A DNA stretch of 64,000 bases from positions 1 through 64,000 of the forward strand of contig NZ_BLKW01000004.1 in assembly GCF_010723305.1 (NCBI RefSeq), given 5' to 3'. The position numbers were made by a program, and so were the translations under genes. Positions 26,858 through 35,373 of the stretch are shown here, one piece after another. Origin of the DNA: Mycobacterium botniense. Lineage in GTDB: Bacteria > Actinomycetota > Actinomycetes > Mycobacteriales > Mycobacteriaceae. Position 1 is the first letter of the stretch, and each line of letters starts with the position of its first letter. Under the pieces are notes generated by a model, which worked only from the letters and a program-made list of their open reading frames with translations, had not been told where the DNA came from and searched no databases.

Positions 26858-26889
26858 TGACAAATGTAACAGTCAGCGTGCATTTGTCA
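26858..26889. promoter_or_regulatory. Perfect 9-bp inverted repeat, candidate operator
   Basis: TGACAAATG (26858-26866) and CATTTGTCA (26881-26889) are exact reverse complements separated by 14 bases. The arms cover the -10 and -35 of the leftward early promoter, so a dimeric repressor bound here would block it. A related half-site, CTTGTCACATG, is in the repressor promoter at 26953-26963. Confidence 0.75.
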
Positions 26890-26890
26890 A
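26864..26890 (-). promoter_or_regulatory. Leftward early promoter
   Basis: On the minus strand a consensus -35 TTGACA (26890-26885) and a -10 TTACAT (26869-26864) have a short 15-base spacer. The expected start falls a few bases before ATG 26854, so the Cro-like mRNA would have almost no leader. Confidence 0.6.
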
Positions 26891-26953
26891 TGACCACGCC
26901 GCTCACTCGGCGTGTCAAAACGCGCGGGCAAACATCATGCCCGCACGCTAGGC

Positions 26954-26983
26954 TTGTCACATGATCGCTGGGCGTGCAATAAT
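26954..26983 (+). promoter_or_regulatory. Repressor promoter, leaderless
   Basis: -35 TTGTCA (26954-26959), 18-base spacer, -10 AATAAT (26978-26983). The ATG at 26990 begins seven bases after the -10, so transcription and translation should start at the same base, a common arrangement in mycobacteria. Confidence 0.65.
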
Positions 26984-26989
26984 GTGGTC

Positions 26990-27343
26990 ATGACGACACA
27001 CTCTGCTGCTGGTAAGGGCGGCGAGGAAACACTGACCCAAGCCGTGGCGCGGCGTTTGCGTGGTCAACTCGCCGAGCTAATGATCAGCCGAAAACAGTTC
27101 AGCGAACTGACCGGCTGGGACCGAATGTATGTCTATCGCCGGCTACGCGGGGAAACGGCGATGGACACGGCCGAGCTCGAGCACATCGAGCGCACCGCGG
27201 GAATCGCCGCACATTTCCTACTCACCGGCAATGAGCCAACACCTTCGCCGGACCCTCCTCCGGGTCTCCCGAACCAATTGAAGACCCGCCGCAGAAACCG
27301 ACGAAGGGTTAGCTCGCGTACGAAGGACCAACCAACAGGTTGA
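26990..27343 (+). CDS. Immunity repressor-like helix-turn-helix protein
   Basis: ATG 26990 gives 117 residues. A helix-turn-helix (LTQAVARRLRGQLAELMISR, then KQFSELTGWDRMYVYRRLRG) is followed by LEHIERTAGIAAHFLLTG and a Pro-rich, very basic tail (KTRRRNRRRVSSRTKDQ). It is the only rightward prophage gene and ends 75 bases before fadA. In phages with integration-dependent immunity the attachment site lies in the 3' part of the repressor gene, so the tail may be partly host sequence. That reading is inference. Confidence 0.75.
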   Translation: MTTHSAAGKGGEETLTQAVARRLRGQLAELMISRKQFSELTGWDRMYVYRRLRGETAMDTAELEHIERTAGIAAHFLLTGNEPTPSPDPPPGLPNQLKTRRRNRRRVSSRTKDQPTG

Positions 27344-27418
27344 TCGGGCCTGTTAGGGTGACGGGCTGAACAGTAACGTCATTTGTGACCAGCCCGCACC
27401 TGGTATGAGGAACGAGCC
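27344..27418. other. Prophage-chromosome junction region and fadA leader
   Basis: 75 bases between the repressor stop and fadA. It contains a fadA ribosome site (GAGGAACGAGCC before ATG 27419). No tRNA gene and no recognisable att core can be seen; the left junction needed to define the core is outside the window. Confidence 0.5.
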
Positions 27419-28630
27419 ATGTCCGAAGAAGCCTTCATCTACGAGGCCATCCGCACGCCGCGCGGCAAGCAGAAGAACGGGTCGTTGCATGAGGTCAAGC
27501 CGCTGAGCCTGGTGGTCGGCCTGATCAACGAGCTGCGCAATCGCTACCCCGACCTGGACGAGAACATGATCAGCGACGTCATCCTCGGTGTGGTTTCACC
27601 GGTCGGCGACCAGGGCGCGGATATCGCGCGGGCCGCCGTCCTGGCGGCCGGTATGCCCGATACCACCGGGGGCGTGCAGCTCAACCGATTCTGCGCCTCG
27701 GGGCTGGAGGCCGTAAACATGGCCGCGCAGAAGGTGCGCTCCGGGTGGGACGACCTGGTGCTGGCCGGGGGTGTGGAGTCGATGAGCCGGGTGCCGATGG
27801 GCTCCGACGGCGGCGCGATGGCGCTGGACCCGGCCACCAACTACGACATCGGCTTCGTGCCGCAGGGCATCAGCGCCGACCTGATCGCCACCCTCGAAGG
27901 GTTTTCCCGCGAGGACGTCGACGCCTACGCGTTGCGTTCTCAGCAGCGCGCCGCTGCGGCCTGGTCGGGCGGGTATTTCGCCAAGTCCGTGGTACCGGTG
28001 CGCGATCAGAACGGGCTGGTGATCCTCGACCACGACGAGCACATGCGGCCGGACACCACGATGGACGGGCTGGCCAAACTCAAGCCGGCGTTCGAGACCA
28101 TCGGCGCGATAGGTGGTTTCGACGATGTCGCGCTGCAGAAATACCACTGGGTGGAGAAGATCAACCACGTCCACACCGGCGGCAACAGCTCAGGCATCGT
28201 CGACGGGGCGGCGTTGGTGCTGATCGGGTCGGAGGCCGCCGGCACAGCGCAGGGCCTGACCCCGAGGGCGCGTATCGTGGCCACCGCGACCAGCGGCGCC
28301 GAGCCGACGATCATGCTGACCGGTCCCCAACCGGCCACCCGCAAGGTGCTCGACCGGGCCGGTCTCACACTGGAGGACATCGACCTCTTCGAGCTCAACG
28401 AGGCGTTCGCCTCGGTAGTGCTCAAGTACCAGAAGGACTTAGGTATTCCCGACGAGAAGCTCAACGTCAACGGCGGTGCGATCGCGATGGGTCACCCGCT
28501 GGGCGCCACCGGCGCGATGATCCTGGGCACCATGGTCGACGAACTGGAACGGCGCAATGCGCGGCGTGCCCTGGTCACGTTGTGCGTCGGCGGCGGTATG
28601 GGTGTGGCCACCATCATCGAGCGAGTCTGA
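27419..28630 (+). CDS. fadA: Acetyl-CoA acyltransferase FadA
   Basis: A 403-residue thiolase. The nucleophile is Cys92 ([10 protein letters not shown]); His359 (GHPLGATGA) and Cys389 (TLCVGGGMG) complete the active site, with NEAFA between. It performs the last step of beta-oxidation, cleaving 3-ketoacyl-CoA. It is followed after 16 bases by fadB, with which it should form the trifunctional enzyme. The same pair occurs in M. tuberculosis as Rv0859-Rv0860. The prophage ends just upstream, so its promoter may have been changed. Confidence 0.96.
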   Translation: MSEEAFIYEAIRTPRGKQKNGSLHEVKPLSLVVGLINELRNRYPDLDENMISDVILGVVSPVGDQGADIARAAVLAAGMPDTTGGVQLNRFCASGLEAVNMAAQKVRSGWDDLVLAGGVESMSRVPMGSDGGAMALDPATNYDIGFVPQGISADLIATLEGFSREDVDAYALRSQQRAAAAWSGGYFAKSVVPVRDQNGLVILDHDEHMRPDTTMDGLAKLKPAFETIGAIGGFDDVALQKYHWVEKINHVHTGGNSSGIVDGAALVLIGSEAAGTAQGLTPRARIVATATSGAEPTIMLTGPQPATRKVLDRAGLTLEDIDLFELNEAFASVVLKYQKDLGIPDEKLNVNGGAIAMGHPLGATGAMILGTMVDELERRNARRALVTLCVGGGMGVATIIERV

Positions 28631-28646
28631 GAGGCTGCGAAAACAC

Positions 28647-30779
28647 ATGGCAGACAACACTATTGTCTGGGACAAGGACGCTGACGGTATCGTCACACTA
28701 ACCATGGACGACCCCGCTGGGTCGGCCAACGTGATGAACGAGGCCTACATCGAGTCAATGGGCAAGGCCGTCGATCGCCTTGTCGCCGAGAAAGATTCGA
28801 TCACCGGTGTGGTGATCACCAGCGCCAAGAAGACCTTTTTCGCCGGCGGTGACCTGGCCGCGATGATCAAGGCCACGCCGCAGGACGCGGGAGCGTTTTT
28901 CGACACGGTCGAGCGGGTCAAAAAACAGCTGCGCACCCTCGAAACGTTCGGCAAGCCGGTCGTGGCGGCCATCAATGGCGCCGCGCTCGGCGGGGGATTG
29001 GAGATCGCTCTGGCATGCCATCACCGCATCGCCGCTGACGTCAGGGGCAGCCAGATCGGTCTGCCGGAAGTGACACTGGGTCTGTTGCCCGGGGGTGGAG
29101 GGGTGACCCGCACCGTGCGCATGTTCGGCATCCAGAACGCGTTCGTCAACATCTTGGCCCAAGGCACCCGGTTCAAACCGGCGCAGGCCAAAGAGATCGG
29201 TTTGATCGATGAGGTGCTGCCCACCGTCGAGGAGCTGGTGCCCGCGGCCAAGGCGTGGATCAAGGCCAACCCGGACGCCCACGTGCAGCCGTGGGACAAG
29301 CCCGGTTACACGATGCCCGGCGGCACCCCGTCGTCGCCGGCGCTCGCGGCGATCCTGCCGTCCTTCCCGTCGAACCTGCGCCGCCAGCTCAAGGGCGCAC
29401 CGATGCCCGCGCCGCGGGCCATCCTGGCCGCCGCGGTGGAGGGCGCACAGGTCGACTTCGACACCGCCACCCGCATCGAAAGCCGTTATTTTGCGTCGTT
29501 GGTCACTTCGCAGGTCGCCAAGAACATGATCCAGGCGTTCTTCTTCGACCTGCAACACATCAACGCCGGCGGCTCGCGGCCGGAGGGCTACGAGAAGACC
29601 ACGTTCAAAAAGGTCGCGGTGCTGGGCGCGGGCATGATGGGTGCCGCAATCGCCTACGTCTGCGCCAAGGCCGGCATGGAGGTGATCCTCAAAGACGTCA
29701 CCGCCGAGGCCGCGCAGAAGGGCAAGGGGTACTCGGAAAAGCTGGAAGCCAAAGCACTGGAGCGGGGTAAGACCACCGAGGAGAAGTCGCGGGCGCTGCT
29801 GGCCCGCATCCACCCCACCGCCGATGTAAACGACGCCGCCGGCGCCGACCTGGTGATCGAGGCCGTGTTCGAATCGGTTGAGCTCAAGCACCAGGTGTTC
29901 GGCGAGATCGAACCGGTGGTGGCGCCCGACGCGGTGCTGGGCTCCAACACCTCGACGCTGCCGATCACCGAGCTGGCCACCGGCGTCAAGCGGGCCGAGG
30001 ACTTCATCGGCCTGCACTTCTTCTCCCCGGTCGATAAGATGCCGCTGCTGGAAATCATCAAGGGCCACAAAACCTCTGACGCAACCCTGGCCAAGGCCAT
30101 CGACCTGGCGATGCAAATCGGCAAGACCCCGATCGTGGTCAACGACAGCCGCGGCTTCTACACCAGCCGGGTGATCGGCACGTTCCTCAACGAGGCGATC
30201 GCCATGCTCGGCGAAGGTGTGGAACCGGCCAGCATCGAACACGCCGGCAGCCAGGCCGGCTACCCGGCGCCGCCGCTACAGCTCTCCGACGAACTCAACC
30301 TGGAGCTGATGGCCAAGATCGCCAAGGCCACCCGCGAGGGGGTCGAGGCCGCGGGCCAGACCTACACCCCGCACCCGGCCGAAGCTGTCGTCACCACGAT
30401 GATCGAGCTGGGCCGGCCCGGCAAGCTCAAAGGTGCGGGCTTCTACGAATACGCCGACGGCAAGCGCACCCGGTTGTGGCCGGGACTGCGCGAGACGTTC
30501 AACTCCGGTTCGTCGCGGCCGCCGTTGCAGGACATGATCGACCGGATGCTGTTCGCCGAGGCGCTGGAAACCCAGAAGTGCCTCGACGAGGGCGTGCTGA
30601 CATCGACGGCCGACGCCAATATCGGGTCGATCATGGGCATCGGCTTCCCGCCGTGGACCGGCGGTACCGCGCAGTTCATCGCCGGTTACCCCGGCGGCAG
30701 GGCGGGTTTCGTCGCCCGCGCGCGTGAACTGGCCGCTAAGTATGGTGAGCGGTTCCTGCCTCCCGAGTCACTGACGTAG
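28647..30779 (+). CDS. fadB: Multifunctional beta-oxidation enzyme FadB
   Basis: Start ATG 28647 gives 710 residues. The N-terminal third is an enoyl-CoA hydratase ([20 protein letters not shown], then [20 protein letters not shown]). The rest is 3-hydroxyacyl-CoA dehydrogenase with the NAD site [20 protein letters not shown] and [17 protein letters not shown]. With FadA it forms the fatty-acid oxidation complex. The stop lies three bases from the stop of the convergent methyltransferase gene. Confidence 0.96.
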   Translation: MADNTIVWDKDADGIVTLTMDDPAGSANVMNEAYIESMGKAVDRLVAEKDSITGVVITSAKKTFFAGGDLAAMIKATPQDAGAFFDTVERVKKQLRTLETFGKPVVAAINGAALGGGLEIALACHHRIAADVRGSQIGLPEVTLGLLPGGGGVTRTVRMFGIQNAFVNILAQGTRFKPAQAKEIGLIDEVLPTVEELVPAAKAWIKANPDAHVQPWDKPGYTMPGGTPSSPALAAILPSFPSNLRRQLKGAPMPAPRAILAAAVEGAQVDFDTATRIESRYFASLVTSQVAKNMIQAFFFDLQHINAGGSRPEGYEKTTFKKVAVLGAGMMGAAIAYVCAKAGMEVILKDVTAEAAQKGKGYSEKLEAKALERGKTTEEKSRALLARIHPTADVNDAAGADLVIEAVFESVELKHQVFGEIEPVVAPDAVLGSNTSTLPITELATGVKRAEDFIGLHFFSPVDKMPLLEIIKGHKTSDATLAKAIDLAMQIGKTPIVVNDSRGFYTSRVIGTFLNEAIAMLGEGVEPASIEHAGSQAGYPAPPLQLSDELNLELMAKIAKATREGVEAAGQTYTPHPAEAVVTTMIELGRPGKLKGAGFYEYADGKRTRLWPGLRETFNSGSSRPPLQDMIDRMLFAEALETQKCLDEGVLTSTADANIGSIMGIGFPPWTGGTAQFIAGYPGGRAGFVARARELAAKYGERFLPPESLT

Positions 30780-30782
30780 GGC

Positions 30783-31391
30783 TCAGGCCTGGCGCTGCAA
30801 CACGTAGCTGCGCGCCCGGAATCGGGCGGAGAACCTGTTTGCGTCTGGCGGCCGTGGCTCGTCGGTCGCCGACAGCAGCGACCATGCGGGTGTGAATCGG
30901 CGCTCGATCTCGGATTGCTCGACGCCGGCCGGCCCGAAACGGCCGCTGGGTCTGAAGGCCACCATGAATAGCCGCGCACCCGACGCGGCGACGGCGGTGA
31001 TCTCCTGAACGTAAAGCTCGCGATCGCTGCCACTCATCCCGTGGAAGCAACCGTTGTCCACGATCAACTGAAAACCCGGACCGATTCCAGCCTGGCTCAG
31101 ATGTGTGACGTCGGCGTCGACGAAGTTCACCGTGACCTGCGCGGCCCGGGCTTTGGCGCGCGCCTTACGCAGCGCCTTCGGCGTGAAGTCGACGCCGGTG
31201 ACCTGCCAGCCATGTTGGGCGAGATAAATTGACGCGTCCCCGGTGCCGCATCCGACATCCAGCGCCGATCCGGGTGGCAGCCGGTGGTTTCCCTCGACGA
31301 GTTCACGAAGCGTCGCCGACTGCGGATGACCGTCCCACGGAGTAAACCCCAGCGCGTAAAAAGCCCGAAACACCATGTGCCGTGACGCCAT
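30783..31391 (-). CDS. Class I SAM-dependent methyltransferase
   Basis: A 202-residue enzyme with motif I ALDVGCGTGDASIYLAQHGW, then VTGVDFTPKALRKARAK and FQLIVDNGCFHGM. The thiopurine methyltransferase or Tellurite-resistance TehB type is the nearest general resemblance. The substrate cannot be read. It is the first gene of a block not found between fadB and ercc3 in M. tuberculosis. Confidence 0.85.
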   Translation of the reverse strand: MASRHMVFRAFYALGFTPWDGHPQSATLRELVEGNHRLPPGSALDVGCGTGDASIYLAQHGWQVTGVDFTPKALRKARAKARAAQVTVNFVDADVTHLSQAGIGPGFQLIVDNGCFHGMSGSDRELYVQEITAVAASGARLFMVAFRPSGRFGPAGVEQSEIERRFTPAWSLLSATDEPRPPDANRFSARFRARSYVLQRQA

Positions 31392-31505
31392 TAGCCTACG
31401 GTATTACTCGCTCGGCGCTATTTGAAGCACCGCGGGAACGCTGCAGTGAAAAAGAGTATTCCCATCGAGTCCGCAGCGGCCGCGCCAACCGACATCGTGG
31501 TCCGG

Positions 31506-32369
31506 TCAACCAGCACACGCTGCGGCGATGCGCCGCCATTCGGCACGGGGAAAGGCTCTCTGATCGCTCACCAGCACCTGCAGGCAGACATGGTCGGCAC
31601 CAGCCGCCTGATGCTCAGCAACCCGGCGCATGATGGCCTCTTCGTCACCCCAGGCAATGACTGCGCTAAATAGCCGATCGCTCACGTGCGCGAGATCGTC
31701 GGCCGAAAACCCACTGCGCAGGAGGTTGTTGGCGTAGTTCGGCAGCGCCAGATAGGCCCGCAGCCAGTCGGTTCCGATGGCGCGAGCGTCGTCGGCGCTG
31801 TCGCAGACAATCACGGTCTGTTCCGGTAACAACAGCGGGCTCTCACCCAAAATCGAACGGGCTGTGGCGGTGTGCTCAGGCGTGACGAGATACGGGTGCG
31901 CTCCGCGGCAGCGGCGTGCCGCCAAGGCCAGCATCTTCGGCCCGAGCGCTGCTAACACGCGCTGCTGCTCGGGCACGGGTTGTTGCGCTGTGTCCAATGC
32001 ATCCAGGAAGGACGCCGTCGCCGCCAGCGGCTGGCGGTATCGCCCCGGCTGGACCGCGTCGATCAGCGGAGCGTGGCTGACGCCGATCCCCAGCAGGAAA
32101 CGCTCGCCGTGCTGAGCGGTCAGCGCCGCATACGATTCGGCGACATCGCTCGCCGAGTGCATCCAAAGGTTCAAGATCCCCGTTGCGACCACTGTTCTTT
32201 TGGTCGCGGCAAGCAGGCGTTGCACCGCGTCGAACACCGGTCCGCCGACATCGGGAATCCATAGCGCGGTAAACCCTAATTCCTCCAACTCCGCTGCTGT
32301 TTCAGCGGATTCCGATGGGTCGCCGTAGCGGAGTTGGCTGCTCCACACTCCAATACCGGTAAGCTCCAT
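31506..32369 (-). CDS. F420-dependent LLM-class oxidoreductase
   Basis: A 287-residue luciferase-like TIM barrel: MELTGIGVWSSQLRYGDPSE, AELEELGFTALWIPDVGGPV, TILNLWM-type strand (VATGILNLWMHSASDVAESY) and RFLLGIGVSHAPLID. This family in mycobacteria uses coenzyme F420. It lies divergent from the next LLM gene, separated by about 250 bases without another gene. Substrate unknown. Confidence 0.85.
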   Translation of the reverse strand: MELTGIGVWSSQLRYGDPSESAETAAELEELGFTALWIPDVGGPVFDAVQRLLAATKRTVVATGILNLWMHSASDVAESYAALTAQHGERFLLGIGVSHAPLIDAVQPGRYRQPLAATASFLDALDTAQQPVPEQQRVLAALGPKMLALAARRCRGAHPYLVTPEHTATARSILGESPLLLPEQTVIVCDSADDARAIGTDWLRAYLALPNYANNLLRSGFSADDLAHVSDRLFSAVIAWGDEEAIMRRVAEHQAAGADHVCLQVLVSDQRAFPRAEWRRIAAACAG

Positions 32370-32620
32370 TCGGACGGTCCTTTCCTGGCGAGTGCTGGCT
32401 GGCCTGTGGCGATCGTGTCAAACGTCGAGTGCCCCACCGGAAGCGGGCCATGTCGGGCACACACACGGTGTTCATGGTGGACTTCGCGCTGGCCGAGCCC
32501 GGCACCGGCCAGATTGCTGCCCGCAGTGTCCCACGCGCTCGATGAGATGGTGACAGGCCGCGGGCCCGATGGCGCGCTCACCGCGCTGGGGAATACGGCC
32601 AGGCTTTAGAGTCACATGCT
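32370..32620. other. Divergent intergenic region between two LLM genes
   Basis: About 250 bases with no convincing gene. It must hold promoters for both divergent genes, but I could not identify clear -35/-10 pairs. Confidence 0.5.
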
Positions 32621-33610
32621 ATGCGCTTCGGACTTTTCATCCCGCAAGGCTGGCGGCTGGATCTGGTCGGCATCGCACCCGAGAAGCACTGGACGGTGAT
32701 GCGTGACCTCGCGGCTTACGCCGACGGCGGTGCGTGGGATTCGCTGTGGGTCTACGACCACTTTCATACCGTTCCCATGCCAACGGGCGAAGCCACGCAC
32801 GAGGCGTGGTCGCTGATGGCCGCCTACGCGGCGACCACCTCCCGTATCAAGTTGGGCCAGATGTGCACGGCGATGAGCTACCGCAACCCCGTTTATCTGG
32901 CCAAGGTCGCCGCGACCGTCGACATCATCTCCGGCGGGCGCGTGCAGATGGGCATCGGCGCCGGCTGGTACGAACATGAGTGGCGAGCATACGGTTACGG
33001 CTTTCCGTCGGCCCGCGAGCGGTTGGCCCGTCTGGACGAGGGCGTGCAGATCATGCGCGCGGCCTGGCGCGACGGGAAAGTCAGCTTCCACGGTGAGCAC
33101 TATCACGCCGACGACGCGATCATCGCACCGAAACCGCTGCAGAACAATGGTATTCCACTGTGGATCGCCGGGGGTGGTGAGAAGGTGACGCTGCGGATCG
33201 CGGCGAAATACGCGCACTACACCAACTACACGGCCGAGCCCGCGGCCTTCGCCCGCAAGTCGGAGGCGCTGGCGCGGCACTGCCGTGACGTGGGCACCGA
33301 CTTCGACGCCATCGTGCGCTCCGTCAACGTCACCGCGCTTATCGGCACCTCAGCCGCCGATGTCGCTGAACGGCTGCGGCGGGTTCGTGACCGAGTGGTC
33401 GGCTGCGTGCCGGAGGCGGCCGCAGACGCGATGATCGCCGGCGGCACCGGCCCGGACTCGGCGACGGGCACGCCTGAGCAGGTAATCGAACGGTTGCAGC
33501 GCCTGCGCGGGCTGGGGTGTGACTATGTGATCTGCTATTTCCCCGAGGCCGCCTACGACCGCTCCGGGATCGAGGTGTTCGAACGGGAGGTGATTCCAGC
33601 CCTCAGCTAA
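32621..33610 (+). CDS. F420-dependent LLM-class oxidoreductase
   Basis: A 329-residue protein: MRFGLFIPQGWRLDLVGIAP, AWDSLWVYDHFHTVPMPTGE, IKLGQMCTAMSYRNPVYLAK and GGRVQMGIGAGWYEHEW. The barrel is complete. The family reduces or oxidises substrates with F420. It runs in the same direction as the DUF35 and thiolase-fold genes that follow and may supply or modify an acyl-CoA for them; this link is inference. Confidence 0.88.
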   Translation: MRFGLFIPQGWRLDLVGIAPEKHWTVMRDLAAYADGGAWDSLWVYDHFHTVPMPTGEATHEAWSLMAAYAATTSRIKLGQMCTAMSYRNPVYLAKVAATVDIISGGRVQMGIGAGWYEHEWRAYGYGFPSARERLARLDEGVQIMRAAWRDGKVSFHGEHYHADDAIIAPKPLQNNGIPLWIAGGGEKVTLRIAAKYAHYTNYTAEPAAFARKSEALARHCRDVGTDFDAIVRSVNVTALIGTSAADVAERLRRVRDRVVGCVPEAAADAMIAGGTGPDSATGTPEQVIERLQRLRGLGCDYVICYFPEAAYDRSGIEVFEREVIPALS

Positions 33611-33720
33611 GCTCGTGCGCACCTCTGGAGAACGCGATTTACGTTTTAGATAACCATGTTGTAGTTTGGTGACCAGCATTATTCTTGGCGACGTTCCCGG
33701 CGATGACGGAGGATCGCTCG

Positions 33721-34134
33721 ATGCAGAAGGCACTGGCACCTGACATCTCCACCTGGCCTGAGGAACACCCGCAACTGATCGGCAGCCGGTGCGAGGACTG
33801 TGGCGCCACCACGTTCCCAACTCAGCAAAGATGCCCGCGCTGCAGCCACGCCACGATGTCCGACCTGCTGCTGCCGCGCCGCGGGACACTGGTGGCGTGG
33901 ACGACCCAGGGGTTTCCGCCGGGGCCTCCCTACGCGGGTCCGACCGGCGAGGCTTTCACTCCGTTCGGGGTCGGTTTGGTTCAGCTCGGCGATGTGGTGC
34001 GTGTCGAGGGGCGGCTGACTGAAAACGATCCGGCCAGACTGCGGTTCGGCATGGAGGTCGAGCTGACCATGATCCCGTTCACTACCGACGGGGAGGGCAA
34101 CGAGATCGTCACGTTCGCCTTCCGGCCGGTCTGA
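33721..34134 (+). CDS. Zn-ribbon OB-fold (DUF35) acyl-CoA binding protein
   Basis: ATG 33721, with GGAGG eight bases upstream, is preferred over the in-frame ATG at 33703 and gives 137 residues. The zinc ribbon is CEDCGATTFPTQQRCPRC. The OB-fold follows (GTLVAWTTQGFPPGPPYAGP, GVGLVQLGDVVRVEGRLT). DUF35 proteins partner thiolase-fold enzymes such as Ltp2 or SCP-x-type thiolases. The partner here is the next gene, 18 bases on. Confidence 0.88.
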   Translation: MQKALAPDISTWPEEHPQLIGSRCEDCGATTFPTQQRCPRCSHATMSDLLLPRRGTLVAWTTQGFPPGPPYAGPTGEAFTPFGVGLVQLGDVVRVEGRLTENDPARLRFGMEVELTMIPFTTDGEGNEIVTFAFRPV

Positions 34135-34152
34135 GGCGAAAGGAGTTCCGCG

Positions 34153-35298
34153 GTGAATGACGTCGCCATCATCGGAGTGGGTCTGCACCCGTTCGGCCGG
34201 TTCGACGGCAAGTCTGCGATGGAGATGGGTGCCGAGGCGATCCAGGCTGCGCTGGACGATGCGTGTCTTGAGTGGAAGGACATCCAGTTCGGCGTCGGCG
34301 GCAGTCACGAGGTGTCCAACCCGGACGCTGTGACGCGGCTGGTGGGCCTGACCGGTATTCCCTTCACCGATGTGTTCAACGCCTGCGCTACCGCAGCCAC
34401 GGCGATCCAGGTGTGCGCGGAAACAATCCGGTTGGGCAAGTACGACATCGGTATCGCCGTGGGCATGGACAAGCATCCGCGCGGGGCTTTCACCGACGAC
34501 CCGGCGAAGCTGGCGCTTCCGGCCTGGTATGCGCAGAACGGCCAGTTCATCACCACCAAGTTCTTTGGAATGAAGGCCAACCGGTACCTGCACGAGCACG
34601 GGATCTCGACACAAACGCTGGCCAAGGTTGCCGCCAAGAACTACCGGAACGGGTCGTTGAACCCCAACGCGTTTCGGCGCAAGCCGCTCTCGGAGGAGGA
34701 GATCCTCGCCTCGCCGGTGCTGAACTACCCGCTGACCCAGTACATGTTCTGCGCTCCTGATGAAGGGGCCGCCGCGGTGGTCATGTGCTGCGCCGACATA
34801 GCGCACCGCTTCACGTCTAAACCCGTGTATGTCAAGGCCGTCGAGATCCGCACCCGCCGTTACGGAGCCTACGAGGTGCACGCTACCTGTGCTCCGATCG
34901 AGGAGGATGCGTCGCCGACGGTGTACGCATCGCGGGCGGCCTTCGAAGAGGCTGGGGTCGCCCCGGAGGATGTCGACGTCATCCAGCTGCAAGACACCGA
35001 CGCCGGGGCGGAGGTGATCCACATGGCCGAAGCCGGGTTCTGCGCCGATGGCGATCAGGAGAAGCTGCTGGCCGAGGGTGCCACCGAGATCACCGGTGCG
35101 CTGCCGATCAACACCGACGGCGGCCTGATTGCCAACGGCGAACCAATCGGTGCCTCGGGGCTGCGCCAGGTGCATGAACTTGTGCGCCAATTGCGCGGCC
35201 AAGCCGGGGACCGCCAGGTCGGCGGTACACCGCGGGTCGGTTTCGCACAGGTCTACGGCGCTCCCGGCACCGCCGCGGCCACCATCCTGGCCACCTAG
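34153..35298 (+). CDS. Thiolase-fold lipid-transfer/aldolase-like protein
   Basis: GTG 34153 with AGGAG seven bases upstream; 381 residues. The fold matches SCP-x thiolase/Ltp proteins (MNDVAIIGVGLHPFGRFDGK). A Cys is present at the nucleophile position (FNACATAATAIQ), but the motif that holds the catalytic His in thiolases (GHPxGA) reads GLIANGEPIGASG, with Glu for His. This favours a non-thiolase reaction, perhaps retro-aldol cleavage as in Ltp2 with a DUF35 partner. Substrate unknown. Confidence 0.82.
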   Translation: MNDVAIIGVGLHPFGRFDGKSAMEMGAEAIQAALDDACLEWKDIQFGVGGSHEVSNPDAVTRLVGLTGIPFTDVFNACATAATAIQVCAETIRLGKYDIGIAVGMDKHPRGAFTDDPAKLALPAWYAQNGQFITTKFFGMKANRYLHEHGISTQTLAKVAAKNYRNGSLNPNAFRRKPLSEEEILASPVLNYPLTQYMFCAPDEGAAAVVMCCADIAHRFTSKPVYVKAVEIRTRRYGAYEVHATCAPIEEDASPTVYASRAAFEEAGVAPEDVDVIQLQDTDAGAEVIHMAEAGFCADGDQEKLLAEGATEITGALPINTDGGLIANGEPIGASGLRQVHELVRQLRGQAGDRQVGGTPRVGFAQVYGAPGTAAATILAT

Positions 35299-35373
35299 TG
35301 GGAACCGGACACGAAATCATCAGAAGCGCCGCGAAATGAAAGCGTCTGCGTCTGGTGTGTTTCTGCTCGGCGG

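Larger units (their letters stand above)
1..27343. mobile_element. Temperate siphovirus prophage, left end outside window, probably defective
   Basis: Almost all genes are on the minus strand and follow a temperate phage order read right to left: repressor (plus strand), Cro-like, antirepressors, recombination and replication genes, HNH, terminase, portal, head, tail, tape measure, minor tail. The repressor sits at the right edge, directly before the chromosomal fadA gene. That is the arrangement produced when attP lies next to or inside the repressor gene. Integrase and lysis genes are not in the window and are expected to the left. Eight genes are frameshifted, including terL and portal, so production of particles is unlikely unless the breaks are sequence errors. 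The exact right boundary is inferred to fall between about 27240 and 27419. Confidence 0.93.

Noticed and set aside
27250..27330. Possible tRNA 3' end at the junction (GGTTCGGGAGACC on the minus strand)
   Set aside because: It lacks a matching acceptor stem, T-arm consensus and the rest of a tRNA cloverleaf.
28755..30242. A 495-codon frame opposite fadB
   Set aside because: It is the antisense of a well-supported FadB reading frame and shows no motif.
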